DNA of 46,260 bases from Comamonadaceae bacterium (GCA_027486555.1 JAIXOX010000059.1:1-46260), one strand, 5' to 3'; shown: positions 24,576-34,058, numbered from the stretch's first letter. Numbers and translations: made by a program. Notes: generated from the sequence alone by a model not told the origin.

Positions 24576-25508
24576 TCACTTGGCAGGGCTCACCGAGGCG
24601 CTGGCTACAGCGTTGTTGGACAGGCCCCAGACGTAAGACGCCAAGACGTGGATCTGGCCTTCCGTCAACTTGGCGGACTGTGCGGGCATGACGTTGACTT
24701 TGCCGTTGTTGATGATGTTCACGATGGCGTTCTCACCCCAGCCGTGCAACCAAGTGTCGTCCGTCAAATTGGGCGCACCCATGGCGTGGTTGCCCTTGCC
24801 GTCCATGCCGTGGCAAGCCGCGCAAGCACCAAACTTGGACTTGCCCAACTGTGCGCGCAATGAATCATGGGGGCTGGCCGACAGGCTCAGCACATAGTGC
24901 GCCACGTTGCGCACGTCATCGGGTGTGCCCACTGCAGCAGCCATGGGCGGCATATTGCCCATGCGCCCTTGCACCAAGGTCGCTTTGATCGCATCGGGTG
25001 TGCCGCCATACAGCCAATCGGAGTCGGCCAAGTTGGGGAAGCCTTTGCTGCCGCGTGCATCAGAGCCGTGGCACTGCGCGCAGTTGTTCATGAACAGGCG
25101 GTCGCCAATGGCCAGGGCCTGCGGGTCCTTGGACACTTCTTCGGGCGGCATCCCCGAGAACTTGGCATACAGCGGGGCCACTTCGGCATTGCCTTTGGCC
25201 ACTTCGGCCTCGTACTGACCGGCCGATGACCAACCAAATTTGCCTGCGAAGCTGCCTGCACCCGGGTACATGGCGAGGTAAACAAAAGCAAAAATGATGG
25301 TGATGATGAACAAGCCCACCCACCAGCGTGGCAGCGGGTTGTTCATCTCGCGCAGGTCGCCGTCCCAGACGTGGCCGGTGGTGTTGTCGTTGGCGGTCAT
25401 GGCCTTGGCCTTGCCGCTGAACCACAACAAAAGCAGACAGGCAATGATGCTGACCAGCGTGATGCCAGCCACATACAAGTGCCAGAAATTGCTGATGAAG
25501 TCACTCAT
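24576..25508 (-). CDS. ccoP: cbb3-type cytochrome c oxidase, di-haem subunit III
   Basis: A 310-residue membrane-anchored cytochrome c. Membrane helices are at about residues 10-31 and 62-81. Two haem c sites follow: C143-AQ-C146-H and C229-AA-C232-H. Methionine ligand candidates lie in GRMGNMPPM and VNVMPAQ. The two N-terminal helices are typical of the betaproteobacterial fused form. It passes electrons from soluble cytochrome c to CcoO and CcoN. The start lies 39 nt beyond the ccoQ stop. Confidence 0.96.
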   Translation of the reverse strand: MSDFISNFWHLYVAGITLVSIIACLLLLWFSGKAKAMTANDNTTGHVWDGDLREMNNPLPRWWVGLFIITIIFAFVYLAMYPGAGSFAGKFGWSSAGQYEAEVAKGNAEVAPLYAKFSGMPPEEVSKDPQALAIGDRLFMNNCAQCHGSDARGSKGFPNLADSDWLYGGTPDAIKATLVQGRMGNMPPMAAAVGTPDDVRNVAHYVLSLSASPHDSLRAQLGKSKFGACAACHGMDGKGNHAMGAPNLTDDTWLHGWGENAIVNIINNGKVNVMPAQSAKLTEGQIHVLASYVWGLSNNAVASASVSPAK

Positions 25509-25547
25509 GGAGATTCCTTGGTATTTTTTTAATTTCTGGAGGACCGC

Positions 25548-25688
25548 TCAGTCGTCTTGGCGAAACGGCAGTTGGGCCGCCTCGTCAAAGCTGGCTTGGT
25601 TACGGCGCGACCAGGCCCACACCACGATGCCGATAAAACAGCAAAAGGCGAGCAAGGTGACGATGGATCTCAGGATGTTGATGTCCAT
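25548..25688 (-). CDS. ccoQ: cbb3-type oxidase subunit CcoQ (FixQ)
   Basis: A 46-residue protein that fills the gap between ccoO and ccoP. It starts at ATG 25688 and reads MDINILRSIVTLLAFCCFIG, then a short membrane helix and the basic/acidic tail WSRRNQASFDEAAQLPF. Size, single helix and position match CcoQ, which stabilises CcoP in the complex. Its start is 9 nt after the ccoO stop. Confidence 0.9.
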   Translation of the reverse strand: MDINILRSIVTLLAFCCFIGIVVWAWSRRNQASFDEAAQLPFRQDD

Positions 25689-25697
25689 GACCATTCC

Positions 25698-26324
25698 TTA
25701 TTTGCGGTGGGTGCCCAGCACCTGCAGGTAGGCGATGACAGCGTCCAGCTCGGTTTTGCCCTTGACTTCTTCCGGTGCTTTGGCAATTTCTTCGTCGCTG
25801 TACGGCGCACCCAAGGTGCGCAAGCCGTTCATGTGGGCCTGGATACTTGCCGCATTCGCGGGCGTTTTTTCCAGCCAAGGGTAGGCGGGCATGTTGGACT
25901 CGGGCACCAGATCACGCGGGTTGGTCAGGTGGATGCGGTGCCATTCGTCGCTGTAGCGGCCACCCACGCGGGCCAAATCGGGACCTGTTCGCTTGCTGCC
26001 CCACTGGAAGGGGCGGTCGTATACAAATTCACCAGCCAGAGAGTAAGAGCCGTATCGCAATGTCTCTGCGCGGAAGGGACGGATCATCTGCGAGTGGCAG
26101 TTGTAGCAGCCTTCGCGCACGTAAATATCACGCCCCACCACTTGCATCGCGGTGTAGGGCTTGAGGCCCGGCACCGGCTCGGTGGTGGACTTCTGGAAGA
26201 ACAAGGGCACGATTTCAACCATGCCGCCGACCAGCAGCACCACCAGGATCAGCACGATCATCAGGAAGTTGTTGGTCTCGACTTTCTCGTGAGAAAGACC
26301 GCCTGTTTTTGGGGTTTCAGCCAT
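25698..26324 (-). CDS. ccoO: cbb3-type cytochrome c oxidase, mono-haem subunit II
   Basis: A 208-residue protein with one N-terminal membrane helix (about residues 20-40) and a periplasmic cytochrome c domain. The haem site is C73-YN-C76-H in [15 protein letters not shown], and the distal methionine is in [13 protein letters not shown] 26324 has a strong GAGGAGA ribosome site; a longer frame upstream has none and would overlap ccoN. The gene begins 13 nt after ccoN ends. Confidence 0.96.
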   Translation of the reverse strand: MAETPKTGGLSHEKVETNNFLMIVLILVVLLVGGMVEIVPLFFQKSTTEPVPGLKPYTAMQVVGRDIYVREGCYNCHSQMIRPFRAETLRYGSYSLAGEFVYDRPFQWGSKRTGPDLARVGGRYSDEWHRIHLTNPRDLVPESNMPAYPWLEKTPANAASIQAHMNGLRTLGAPYSDEEIAKAPEEVKGKTELDAVIAYLQVLGTHRK

Positions 26325-26337
26325 GTTGTATTTCTCC

Positions 26338-27777
26338 TCAGGCGTGTGCGGGGGCAAGTGTGGGGATGCGGACTTCAACCGAACGGCCTTGGGTCACGGT
26401 CTTGATGGTGTTCCAGAGCATGATGACCATGCCCGTCAGGTACAGCAAACCACCGATCAAGCGCAACACATAGAAGGGGTAAGTGGCTTTGACCGATTCC
26501 ACAAAGGTGTAGGTCAAGGTGCCGTCGGCGTTGATGGCGCGCCACATCAGGCCCTGCATGACCCCAGCAATCCACATGGCGGCGATGTAGATCACGATGC
26601 CGATGGTGGCGGTCCAAAAGTGGATCTCAATGGCCTTGACGCTGTACATCTGCTTTTGGCCAAACAGGCGGGGAATCAGGTAGTACATCGAGCCCATGGT
26701 CACCAGACCCACCCAGCCCAAGGCACCCGAGTGCACATGGCCCACAGTCCAGTCGGTGTAGTGACTCAGGGCGTTGACGGTCTTGATGGACATCATCGGG
26801 CCTTCAAAGGTCGACATGCCGTAGAAAGACAGGGACACGATCAAAAAGCGCAGGATCGGGTCGTCACGCAGTTTGTGCCAAGCGCCCGACAAAGTCATGA
26901 TGCCGTTGATCATGCCGCCCCAGCTGGGCGCCAACAAAATCAGTGAGAAGACCATGCCAATGGACTGGGTCCAGTCAGGCAAGGCGGTGTAGTGCAGGTG
27001 GTGGGGACCGGCCCACATGTAGGTGAAGATCAGCGCCCAAAAGTGCACGATCGACAGGCGATACGAGTACACAGGACGCTCGGCCTGCTTGGGGATGAAG
27101 TAATACATCATGCCCAGAAAACCTGCCGTCAAAAAGAAGCCTACCGCGTTGTGGCCATACCACCATTGCACCATCGCGTCTTGCACACCGGCGTAGGCCG
27201 AGTAGGACTTCATCATGCCCACAGGCAGCGCAGCGCTGTTGACCAAGTGCAACAAAGCCACGGCAATGATGAAGGCACCAAAGAACCAGTTGGCCACATA
27301 AATGTGACGCACCTTGCGGGTGCCCACAGTGCCAAAAAACACCACCGCAAAGGCCACCCAGACCAGCGCGATCAAGATGTCGATGGGCCACTCGAGTTCG
27401 GCGTATTCCTTGCCTTGGGTGAAACCCAGGGGCAAGGAAATGGCGGCCAGCACAATGACCAATTGCCAACCCCAAAAAGTGAAAGCGGCCAGCTTGTCAT
27501 TGAACAAGCGCACGTTGCAGGTGCGCTGCACCACGTAATAAGCGGCAGCGAACAAGCCGCAACCCCCGAACGCAAAAATCACCGCGTTGGTGTGCAATGG
27601 GCGCAAGCGCCCATAGCTGAGCCAGGAAATGCCGAAGTTGAGCTCCGGCCAAGTCAGCTGGGCCGCGATGATCACGCCCACCAGCATGCCCACCACACCC
27701 CAGACCACCGTCATGATGGCGAACTGCCTGACAACCTTGTCGTTGTAAGACGTCGCCTGCATATTGGCAAATTTCAT
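26338..27777 (-). CDS. ccoN: cbb3-type cytochrome c oxidase, catalytic subunit I
   Basis: A 479-residue, 12-helix haem-copper oxidase subunit. The low-spin haem b ligands lie in [16 protein letters not shown] and [12 protein letters not shown]. The active-site region is [20 protein letters not shown], and the binuclear-centre histidines follow in [16 protein letters not shown]. It reduces oxygen to water with high affinity under microaerobic conditions. A consensus FNR box is 60 bp upstream (27837-27850), so it has its own promoter inside the ccoI-ccoS-ccoN series. Confidence 0.97.
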   Translation of the reverse strand: MKFANMQATSYNDKVVRQFAIMTVVWGVVGMLVGVIIAAQLTWPELNFGISWLSYGRLRPLHTNAVIFAFGGCGLFAAAYYVVQRTCNVRLFNDKLAAFTFWGWQLVIVLAAISLPLGFTQGKEYAELEWPIDILIALVWVAFAVVFFGTVGTRKVRHIYVANWFFGAFIIAVALLHLVNSAALPVGMMKSYSAYAGVQDAMVQWWYGHNAVGFFLTAGFLGMMYYFIPKQAERPVYSYRLSIVHFWALIFTYMWAGPHHLHYTALPDWTQSIGMVFSLILLAPSWGGMINGIMTLSGAWHKLRDDPILRFLIVSLSFYGMSTFEGPMMSIKTVNALSHYTDWTVGHVHSGALGWVGLVTMGSMYYLIPRLFGQKQMYSVKAIEIHFWTATIGIVIYIAAMWIAGVMQGLMWRAINADGTLTYTFVESVKATYPFYVLRLIGGLLYLTGMVIMLWNTIKTVTQGRSVEVRIPTLAPAHA

Positions 27778-27836
27778 GTTGACCTCTTGTTTTTAAATCT
27801 TCAAACCGAGTGTGCATGGGCGCACATTGCTAGAAC

Positions 27837-27850
27837 TTGATCGAAATCAA
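27837..27850. promoter_or_regulatory. FNR box upstream of ccoN
   Basis: TTGAT-CGAA-ATCAA is an exact match to the FNR consensus. Centred 66 bp before the ccoN ATG, it implies a class II start at about 27802, with CACACT (27814-27809) as a weak -10. The box overlaps the last codons of ccoS; the ccoS stop codon uses part of the ATCAA arm (27847-27849). Confidence 0.88.
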
Positions 27851-27984
27851 TCGTCACGCAAAATTCGCTCACCTTCGGCCTCAATGTCTTCAAATTGGCC
27901 TCGGTCAATTGCCCACCACAGCCCCGCCAGGATGAAAAACACCAAAGCCACAGACAGTGGGATCAGCAAATAAAGAATGTCCAT
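27847..27984 (-). CDS. ccoS: cbb3-type oxidase assembly protein CcoS (FixS)
   Basis: A 45-residue protein with one membrane helix (MDILYLLIPLSVALVFFI, then LAGLWWAIDRGQFEDIE). This is the standard CcoS pattern: a short periplasmic start, one helix ending in WA, and an acidic tail ending RILRDD. CcoS is needed to insert cofactors into CcoN. It starts 9 nt after ccoI, and its end carries the FNR box of ccoN. Confidence 0.93.
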   Translation of the reverse strand: MDILYLLIPLSVALVFFILAGLWWAIDRGQFEDIEAEGERILRDD

Positions 27985-27993
27985 GCGGCTTCC

Positions 27994-30390
27994 TCAAACG
28001 GATTGAAGGACCAGCGCCTGCTTCTGCAGCGAATCAGGCAAGGCCTGGGACAGGCGCAAGGCATTGAGCACCACCAGCAAAGAGCTGAGCGCCATGCCCA
28101 GGCCTGCTGCCCAAGCGGGCAACCAGCCCATCAGGGCCAGTGGCACACAAGCGGCGTTGTAGACCGCCGACCACCACAGGTTTTGCCGGACGATGCGCAT
28201 CGTTTGGCGGCTGCGCTGCAAGGTGCTGACCAACACACCAAGTTGCCCACCCATCAGCACAAAATCGGATTTGGACTGCGCCAGCGGCACCGCCTGGCCC
28301 AGCGCAAAAGACACATCGGCACCGGCCAGCACCGGGCCATCGTTGAGGCCATCACCCACCATGGCCACTTTGTGCCCCTGGGCCTGCAAGGCCTGCAGGG
28401 CTTGCAATTTGTGCTGGGGGCTGCAGCCGCCTTGCGCATCCGCAATGCCCACGGCCTGAGCCACCTGGGCCACCGCAGCAGGACCGTCGCCCGACAACAC
28501 TTTCAGGGTCAAACCCATTTGTGCCAAGGTACGCACCACACCCGCCGCCTCGGGGCGCACTTGCTCAGCCAACTCAAAGCTGGCCAGCCAGCCTGACGCA
28601 TCGGCCAGGCTGACCTGAAGATGGTGACCGTCGCGTGTTGGTGCAGCGCAAAAAGCGGCCGAACCCAAACGCAAGGCTTGGGGACAAAGGCCCGACTGCG
28701 TCAAAACGCCTTGCACGCCCTGCCCTGCCAGCTCGCTCACATCTTGGGTAGTCAATGCATCCAGCGCGTCCAAACGCCCAGCGGCTTCGGCGCGACGCCG
28801 TGCCTCGGACCACAAGGCGCGAGAGACCGGGTGAAGAGAATGACGCGCCAGGCAGCCTGCCCAGTCCAGCGCCTGGGCCTCGCTCACGCCGTCGCGGATG
28901 TGGATGTGGACCACTTCAAATGCATCGCGTGTCAGGGTTCCGGTCTTGTCAAAAATCACCGTGTCAATTTGGGCCAGGTTTTGCAGGGCGCTCAGACGTC
29001 GCACCAACACACCGCTGCGCGCCAAGGCCCCGGCTGTGGCGAGCATGGCCGCTGGCGTGGCCAGCGACAAAGCGCAAGGACAGGTCACGATCAGCACGGC
29101 GACGGCCACCATCACCGCGTGCGCGGGGTCGGTCGGCCACCCATAAATGGCCGAGGCCAACGAAGCCAACATCACCGCCACCAAAAAGGGCTTGGCCCAG
29201 CGGTCCACCAGCTGCGCCATGGCGGGCTTGGAAACCGAGGCGCTTTCCATCAGCGACACAATTTGTGCATAGCGCGTAGCCGCGCCAATTTGCTCGATCT
29301 GCACCTGCAGCGTGCCGCTCAGGTTGTGGCTGCCTGCAATGACGCGGTCACCCACGCTGCGTGCCAAGGGCCTCGACTCACCGGTCAGCAGGGCCTCGTC
29401 CACCTGGGTTTGGCCCGCCAACACGAGGCCATCGCCCGCAAAAGCCTCACCGGGCAAGACCTCGATCACATCACCGACTTGCAAGCGGCGAATGGACATG
29501 AGCGCCCAAGTGCCATCGGTCTGGCGCTTGCGCACACTGTCGGGCAAGCGGTTGAGCACCGCCTCCAGCGCCCCGGCCGTGCGGTCGCGCATGCGCAGCT
29601 CCAGCCAGCGGCCCGTGAGCAAAAAGAACACAAACATGGTGAACGAGTCAAAAAAGACCTCGGCCCCAAACGGCCCTTGGGGCTCGAAGGTGCCCAGCGT
29701 GCTGACCACAAAGGTCACGACCATACCCAGCGCTACGGGCAAGTCCATGCTGATCTGGCGCTCGCGCAGGTCGCGCCAGGCACTGCTGAAAAACGGGGTG
29801 CATGAGAAAAACATCACCGGCAAGGACAACACCCAGGACGCCCAGCGCAGCAAATGCACGGCTTCGTCCGAAATTTCACCCGGCTGCGTCAGGTACGTTG
29901 GCGTGGCGTACATCATGACTTGCATCATGCAAAGCGCCGCCACAGCCCAACGCCAGACCATGCGCCGGGCCTCTTCGCGCCTGCGCGCATGGGCGTGGGC
30001 ATCGTTGGCGGGCAAGGCCTTGTAGCCATGGCGCTCGATCGAACGCATCCACTCGGAGGGTCGGGTCAGCTCGGGCGACCAGACGATCTGACCCCGGTGG
30101 CTGGCACCGCTGATTTGCACCGACTGCACGCCCGGCACGGCGCGCAAAGCATCTTCGAGCGTGATGGCGCAGGCCGCGCAATGCATGCCCTCGAAGACCA
30201 CGCTGGAGCGCCAGCAGCCCGATTCGGTTTTTTCGGGCAAGCTGAATGCCGCCCACTCCTCGGGCGCATCGAGCAATTCCAGCCGCTGCTGCGGGGTGTC
30301 GCTTTGGGCTTGTGCCTGCTCAGACGCAACCGATTCCAACGCTTGAGGAAAAGCGGGTTGCTGGCCTGGCAAAACATTGACTTGGGTCAT
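27994..30390 (-). CDS. ccoI: copper-transporting P1B-type ATPase for cbb3 oxidase assembly (CcoI)
   Basis: A 798-residue P-type ATPase. It has a Cys-rich cytosolic domain with GMHCAAC (C71 and C74), about eight membrane helices and the TGES actuator motif. The ion-binding CPC is in VTCPCALSLATP. The phosphorylation motif is DKTGTLT, the HP motif is RHSLHPVS, and the hinge is GDGLND. CcoI (FixI) exports Cu(I) for the CuB site of CcoN. Its promoter region is unusual: the shared FNR box (30425-30438) is centred 41.5 bp from the A of the start codon. TATCTT occupies -12 to -7 and no ribosome site is present, so the mRNA may be leaderless. Confidence 0.95.
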   Translation of the reverse strand: MTQVNVLPGQQPAFPQALESVASEQAQAQSDTPQQRLELLDAPEEWAAFSLPEKTESGCWRSSVVFEGMHCAACAITLEDALRAVPGVQSVQISGASHRGQIVWSPELTRPSEWMRSIERHGYKALPANDAHAHARRREEARRMVWRWAVAALCMMQVMMYATPTYLTQPGEISDEAVHLLRWASWVLSLPVMFFSCTPFFSSAWRDLRERQISMDLPVALGMVVTFVVSTLGTFEPQGPFGAEVFFDSFTMFVFFLLTGRWLELRMRDRTAGALEAVLNRLPDSVRKRQTDGTWALMSIRRLQVGDVIEVLPGEAFAGDGLVLAGQTQVDEALLTGESRPLARSVGDRVIAGSHNLSGTLQVQIEQIGAATRYAQIVSLMESASVSKPAMAQLVDRWAKPFLVAVMLASLASAIYGWPTDPAHAVMVAVAVLIVTCPCALSLATPAAMLATAGALARSGVLVRRLSALQNLAQIDTVIFDKTGTLTRDAFEVVHIHIRDGVSEAQALDWAGCLARHSLHPVSRALWSEARRRAEAAGRLDALDALTTQDVSELAGQGVQGVLTQSGLCPQALRLGSAAFCAAPTRDGHHLQVSLADASGWLASFELAEQVRPEAAGVVRTLAQMGLTLKVLSGDGPAAVAQVAQAVGIADAQGGCSPQHKLQALQALQAQGHKVAMVGDGLNDGPVLAGADVSFALGQAVPLAQSKSDFVLMGGQLGVLVSTLQRSRQTMRIVRQNLWWSAVYNAACVPLALMGWLPAWAAGLGMALSSLLVVLNALRLSQALPDSLQKQALVLQSV

Positions 30391-30396
30391 GTTTCG

Positions 30397-30402
30397 AAGA
30401 TA
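30397..30402 (-). promoter_or_regulatory. predicted -10 of ccoI (leaderless arrangement)
   Basis: TATCTT (4 of 6 matches to TATAAT) sits exactly at -12 to -7 if transcription starts on the A of the ccoI ATG at 30390. That start is also the one expected for an FNR box centred at -41.5. Confidence 0.5.
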
Positions 30403-30424
30403 CGACAGCCGCCCCGATCAAAGC

Positions 30425-30438
30425 TTGATGTACATCAA
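30425..30438. promoter_or_regulatory. FNR box shared by ccoI and the universal stress protein
   Basis: TTGAT-GTAC-ATCAA matches the consensus exactly and is embedded in an 18-bp perfect palindrome (30423-30440). For the stress protein it implies a start at about 30473 with TAAGCT as -10. For ccoI it implies a start on the ATG itself. Confidence 0.9.
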
Positions 30439-30497
30439 GCGCTGCCTTTTGCCGCGCTTTTAAGCTGTGTTCTTGTCATTTTTAACAGGAGCTCCTC

Positions 30498-30941
30498 ATG
30501 TACCAACGCATCCTTGTGGCCACCGACGGTTCCACCTTGTCCAAAAAAGCCGTGACCAGCGCCATCGATCTGGCGGTCACCTGTGGCGCAGAGCTGGTCG
30601 CCATCAAGGTGGTGCCGCGCTACCCGCAGGCGTACTTTGAAGGCAGCATCCCCCTGTCCAGCGATGAGATCTCGCGCGTGGAAAGCCAGTGGACCGAAGC
30701 CGCTCAAGTCCAATTGGCCGCGGTCGAAAAAAGCGCCAAGGCCAAAGCCGTCAGCACCAAAACCATCACCGTCAAATCCGACGTCGTTTCTGACGCCATC
30801 ATTGCGGCAGCCAAAAAACACAAAGCCGACCTGATCGTCATGGCCTCACACGGCCGCAAAGGCATCAAGCGCTTGCTGTTGGGCAGCGAAACCCAACAGG
30901 TGCTGACCCATTCGCACATTCCGGTGCTGGTGCTGCGCTGA
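30498..30941 (+). CDS. universal stress protein (UspA family)
   Basis: A 147-residue single-domain Usp. The N-terminal strand YQRILVATDGS carries the usual D, and the C-terminal nucleotide-binding stretch is MASHGRKGIKRLLLGSETQQ, similar to the ATP-binding G-x2-G-x9-GS pattern. A GGAGCTCC ribosome site precedes the ATG. The FNR box upstream suggests induction without oxygen, like anaerobically induced Usp proteins of Pseudomonas. The molecular function of single Usp domains is not well defined. Confidence 0.92.
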   Translation: MYQRILVATDGSTLSKKAVTSAIDLAVTCGAELVAIKVVPRYPQAYFEGSIPLSSDEISRVESQWTEAAQVQLAAVEKSAKAKAVSTKTITVKSDVVSDAIIAAAKKHKADLIVMASHGRKGIKRLLLGSETQQVLTHSHIPVLVLR

Positions 30942-31076
30942 GAGGGGGGCAGCGGGTGCAAGGTCCGCGCTGAATGAGCTTGGCAGCCAAGAGGTGGGTA
31001 CATAAGCCCCTGATCAAAGGGACTTAAGGGTAAAAATTAACTAAAATGAATTCATTAAAACCCACCCCATCGGCCC

Positions 31077-32399
31077 ATGAGCACACTTTTATGGCAACGC
31101 CTTTGCACCAACCGGCCAAGCCCAAGCGCCCCTTACCCGCTGTGGGCCAGCGTCTTGGGCATCGCCCTGCTCATCGGCTCGGCACTGGGTCTGGGCACCG
31201 CGCATGGCCAGGAGTTGACGCTTGAGAGCTGGCGCAAAGACGACCAGATCTTCTGGGACAAGGTCCTGATCCCGGCCTTTCAGCGACAGCACCCCGAGAT
31301 CAAGTTGAAGTTCAAACCCGAGGAACCTCTGGCCTACGATTCGCGGCTGGAGGCCAGGCTGTCCACCCGACGCGCAGGCGACCTGATTTTTTGCAGACCC
31401 TTCGACGCCAGCGTGCGCATGCAGGCCAAGGGTTACCTGCTGCCCCTGAAAGAAGAGGCGCTCAAAAACTTCAACCCGCAGGCCCGTCGTGCCTGGACCA
31501 CCGACGACAGCGCCACCACTTACTGCCTGCCCGTGGCCTACGTCATGCATGGTCTGTTTTACAACAAAAAAATCCTGCAGGACCTGAAACTCGAGCCCCC
31601 ATCGACTTGGGCTCAGTTCTACCAATTGCTCAGCCAAGTGAAGGCCAGCCAAACCGTGACCCCGCTGGCACTGGGCACGGCCGACATGTGGGAATCCACC
31701 CAAGTGGTGTTCACCGGCTTGGGGCCCAACTTTTGGGAAGGCGAAAAGGCCCGACAGGGGCTGATCGAGGGCACGGTCAAATTCACCGACCCGGGCTTTC
31801 TCAAGGCCTGGCAGATGATGGCCCAGCTCAAGCCCTACATGCACCCCGAGCAAAACAGCATGTCCAACGGTGACATTCAGCTGTTGTTTGCCACCGGCAA
31901 CGCGGCGGTTTACCCGTCGGGTTCTTGGGACATCGACTTTTTGCGCAGCACCAGCTTTGCTTACAAAAAACCCATTGAGCTGGGTGTCTTCAAGCCACCG
32001 GTTGAACACGAAGGTCAGGCTTGCCACATCTCGGTGCACCCCGATTTCGGCATTGGCGTGAACAAAAACAGCCCGAACCAGGCGGCCGCGCTCAAGTTCA
32101 TCGCCTGGCTGGGCACCGCCGATTTCGCCCAATTGCTCACGGACACGCTGACCGGCTACTTTCCTTTGGCGGACCACCCGGTCAAATTCAATGACCCCTT
32201 GGGCCAGGAGATGATGGCTTGGCGGCGCAGCTGTCAGGACACGATCCGCCTGAACGCCCAGAAAATCAACCGCGTCTGGCCCTCCATGGAAGAAGAACTT
32301 TGGTACGCCAACGTGAAAGTGATCAACCAGGACATCACTCCGGCGCAAGCAGCTCAGCACATTCAGAGCGTGCACGAGAAAAACGCTTATCTGAAGTGA
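31077..32399 (+). CDS. ABC transporter substrate-binding protein, sugar type (family 1), orphan
   Basis: A 440-residue periplasmic binding protein. A signal segment lies at about residues 22-45 (LLIGSALGLGTAHG). The mature part starts QELTLESWRKDDQIFWDKVL, and strands typical of the MalE/UgpB group (GLFYNKKILQDL, FATGNAAVYPSGSWDIDF) follow. No permease or ATPase genes are next to it, so its partners must lie elsewhere or it serves as a sensor. An AT-rich region (31030-31065) upstream probably holds its promoter. The ligand is unknown. Confidence 0.85.
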   Translation: MSTLLWQRLCTNRPSPSAPYPLWASVLGIALLIGSALGLGTAHGQELTLESWRKDDQIFWDKVLIPAFQRQHPEIKLKFKPEEPLAYDSRLEARLSTRRAGDLIFCRPFDASVRMQAKGYLLPLKEEALKNFNPQARRAWTTDDSATTYCLPVAYVMHGLFYNKKILQDLKLEPPSTWAQFYQLLSQVKASQTVTPLALGTADMWESTQVVFTGLGPNFWEGEKARQGLIEGTVKFTDPGFLKAWQMMAQLKPYMHPEQNSMSNGDIQLLFATGNAAVYPSGSWDIDFLRSTSFAYKKPIELGVFKPPVEHEGQACHISVHPDFGIGVNKNSPNQAAALKFIAWLGTADFAQLLTDTLTGYFPLADHPVKFNDPLGQEMMAWRRSCQDTIRLNAQKINRVWPSMEEELWYANVKVINQDITPAQAAQHIQSVHEKNAYLK

Positions 32400-32422
32400 A
32401 GCGCAAACCCGGTCAAGCCCAA

Positions 32423-32453
32423 ACCCGAGTGACCGCCAAGGGGGCACTCGGGT
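32423..32453. terminator. hairpin between convergent genes (bidirectional terminator candidate)
   Basis: ACCCGAGTG (32423-32431) and CACTCGGGT (32445-32453) pair perfectly over 9 bp around a 13-nt loop. It lies 24 nt after the binding-protein stop and 40 nt from the end of the malonyl-CoA synthetase gene on the other strand. There is no U-tract, so the call rests on stem strength and position. Confidence 0.45.
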
Positions 32454-32492
32454 CCAGCCAGGCCCACCCGAGCGATGGGCTTTGCGGCTGAA

Positions 32493-34058
32493 TCAGGCGA
32501 GAAACAGGTTTTTGTATTGCTCGCGCAGCAAGTTCTTTTGCACCTTGCCCATGGTGTTGCGCGGCAACTCAGCCACCACAAAACAGCGCTTGGGAATCTT
32601 GAAATTCGCCAGCTTGGCCTTGAGCTCGGCCAATATGGCCTCAGGCTGCACAGTGGCCCCGGGCTTGGCAATGACCACAGCCACGCCCACCTCGCCAAAG
32701 TCGGGATGCGCCACACCCACCACAGCGCTTTCACCCACGCCGGTCATCTCGTTGATGTAGCCCTCGATCTCGGCCGGGTACACGTTGTAGCCGCCACTGA
32801 TGATCAAGTCCTTGCTGCGGCCGACGATGACCACATAACCGCGCTCATCGACCTTGCCCACATCGCCGGTTTTGAAGAAGCCGTCAGCCGTAAACTCTTC
32901 TGCCGTTTTCTCGGGCATGCGCCAGTAGCCCTTGAACACATTGGGCCCCTTGACTTGGATGCCACCGATCTCCCCCACCGGTAAGGCTTGCCCATCGTCA
33001 CCCAAGACCCGCAAAGACACGCCCGGCAAAGGAAAGCCCACCGTGCCGCCACGCCGCTCGGACTGTTGGGCATAACGTTGGTCGGCGGCATAGGGGTTGG
33101 AGGTCAGCATGGCGGTCTCGCTCATGCCGTAACGCTCCAAAATCGTGTGGCCAGTGCGCTCTTGCCATTCGGTGAAGGTCTCGATCAACAAGGGGGCAGA
33201 CCCCGCAATGAACAGGCGCATGTTTTTCACGGCCGCCTTGTCGAGCGTGGGCTCGGCCAGCATGCGCACATACAGCGTGGGCACGCCCATAAAGACCGTG
33301 GCTTTGGCCATGTGGGCAATGACGCGTTTCGGATCGAACTTGGCCATCCAGATCATCTTGCTGCCGTTGATCAAGGCGCCATGGATGGCCACGAACAAAC
33401 CATGCACATGGAAGATGGGCAAGGCGTGGATGAGCACGTCCCCTTGGCCTGTAGGCCCTCCGGTCGCCGTCCAACCCCAGTAATCCTTGAGCGTGACGGC
33501 ATTGCTCAGCAAGTTGCCGTGGGTGAGCATCGCCCCTTTGCTGCGGCCGGTGGTGCCGCTGGTGTACAAAATGGCGGCCAGGTCATCGGCCTGGCGCGCC
33601 GCAGGTGTGTGCTGGTCGCTGTGGTGCGCGGCGCGCTCGAGCAAGCTGCCCGTGCGGTCATCGCCCAAGGTGAACACATGCTGCGTGCCAGCCTTGAAGG
33701 CGAGTTTGCTGACCCAGCCGAAATTGGCCGGACTGCACACCACCACAGCAGGCTCGGCGTTGCCAATGAAGTACTCGATCTCGGCGCTTTGGTAGGCGGT
33801 GTTGAGCGGCAAAAACACGTAGCCAGCGCGCAAGCATGCCAAATACAACACCATCGCTTCGACCGATTTTTCAACCTGCACCGCCACCCGGCTGCCTTCG
33901 GGCAAATCGAGTGACTGCAGCAAATTGGCCATCATGGCCGTGGCGCGGTCCAGGTCTTGCCAGCTGTAGCGCAGGCCTTCGTCGGTTTCGACCGCGACTG
34001 CAGTCAAATCGGCAGGAAATGCAGCCCGCAGGGCCGAAAACAGGTTGTTGTGGGTCAT
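32493..34058 (-). CDS. matB: malonyl-CoA synthetase (MatB-like acyl-CoA ligase)
   Basis: A 521-residue ANL-superfamily ligase. The phosphate loop is LYTSGTTGRSKGAMLTHGN, A5 is LERYGMSETAML, A7 is GFFKTGDVG, A8 is GRSKDLIISGGYNVYP, and the catalytic lysine is in LPRNTMGKVQKN. The overall layout and the IFHVHGLFVAIHGAL and YGMSETAMLTSNPY segments fit MatB, which makes malonyl-CoA from malonate. The neighbour upstream is a TctC-type binding protein on the same strand. Methylmalonate or another dicarboxylate cannot be excluded. Confidence 0.83.
   Translation of the reverse strand: MTHNNLFSALRAAFPADLTAVAVETDEGLRYSWQDLDRATAMMANLLQSLDLPEGSRVAVQVEKSVEAMVLYLACLRAGYVFLPLNTAYQSAEIEYFIGNAEPAVVVCSPANFGWVSKLAFKAGTQHVFTLGDDRTGSLLERAAHHSDQHTPAARQADDLAAILYTSGTTGRSKGAMLTHGNLLSNAVTLKDYWGWTATGGPTGQGDVLIHALPIFHVHGLFVAIHGALINGSKMIWMAKFDPKRVIAHMAKATVFMGVPTLYVRMLAEPTLDKAAVKNMRLFIAGSAPLLIETFTEWQERTGHTILERYGMSETAMLTSNPYAADQRYAQQSERRGGTVGFPLPGVSLRVLGDDGQALPVGEIGGIQVKGPNVFKGYWRMPEKTAEEFTADGFFKTGDVGKVDERGYVVIVGRSKDLIISGGYNVYPAEIEGYINEMTGVGESAVVGVAHPDFGEVGVAVVIAKPGATVQPEAILAELKAKLANFKIPKRCFVVAELPRNTMGKVQKNLLREQYKNLFLA

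Noticed and set aside
31089..32447. 452-codon minus-strand frame opposite the binding protein
   Set aside because: The plus-strand frame has a signal peptide and binding-protein strands. The reverse frame has none.
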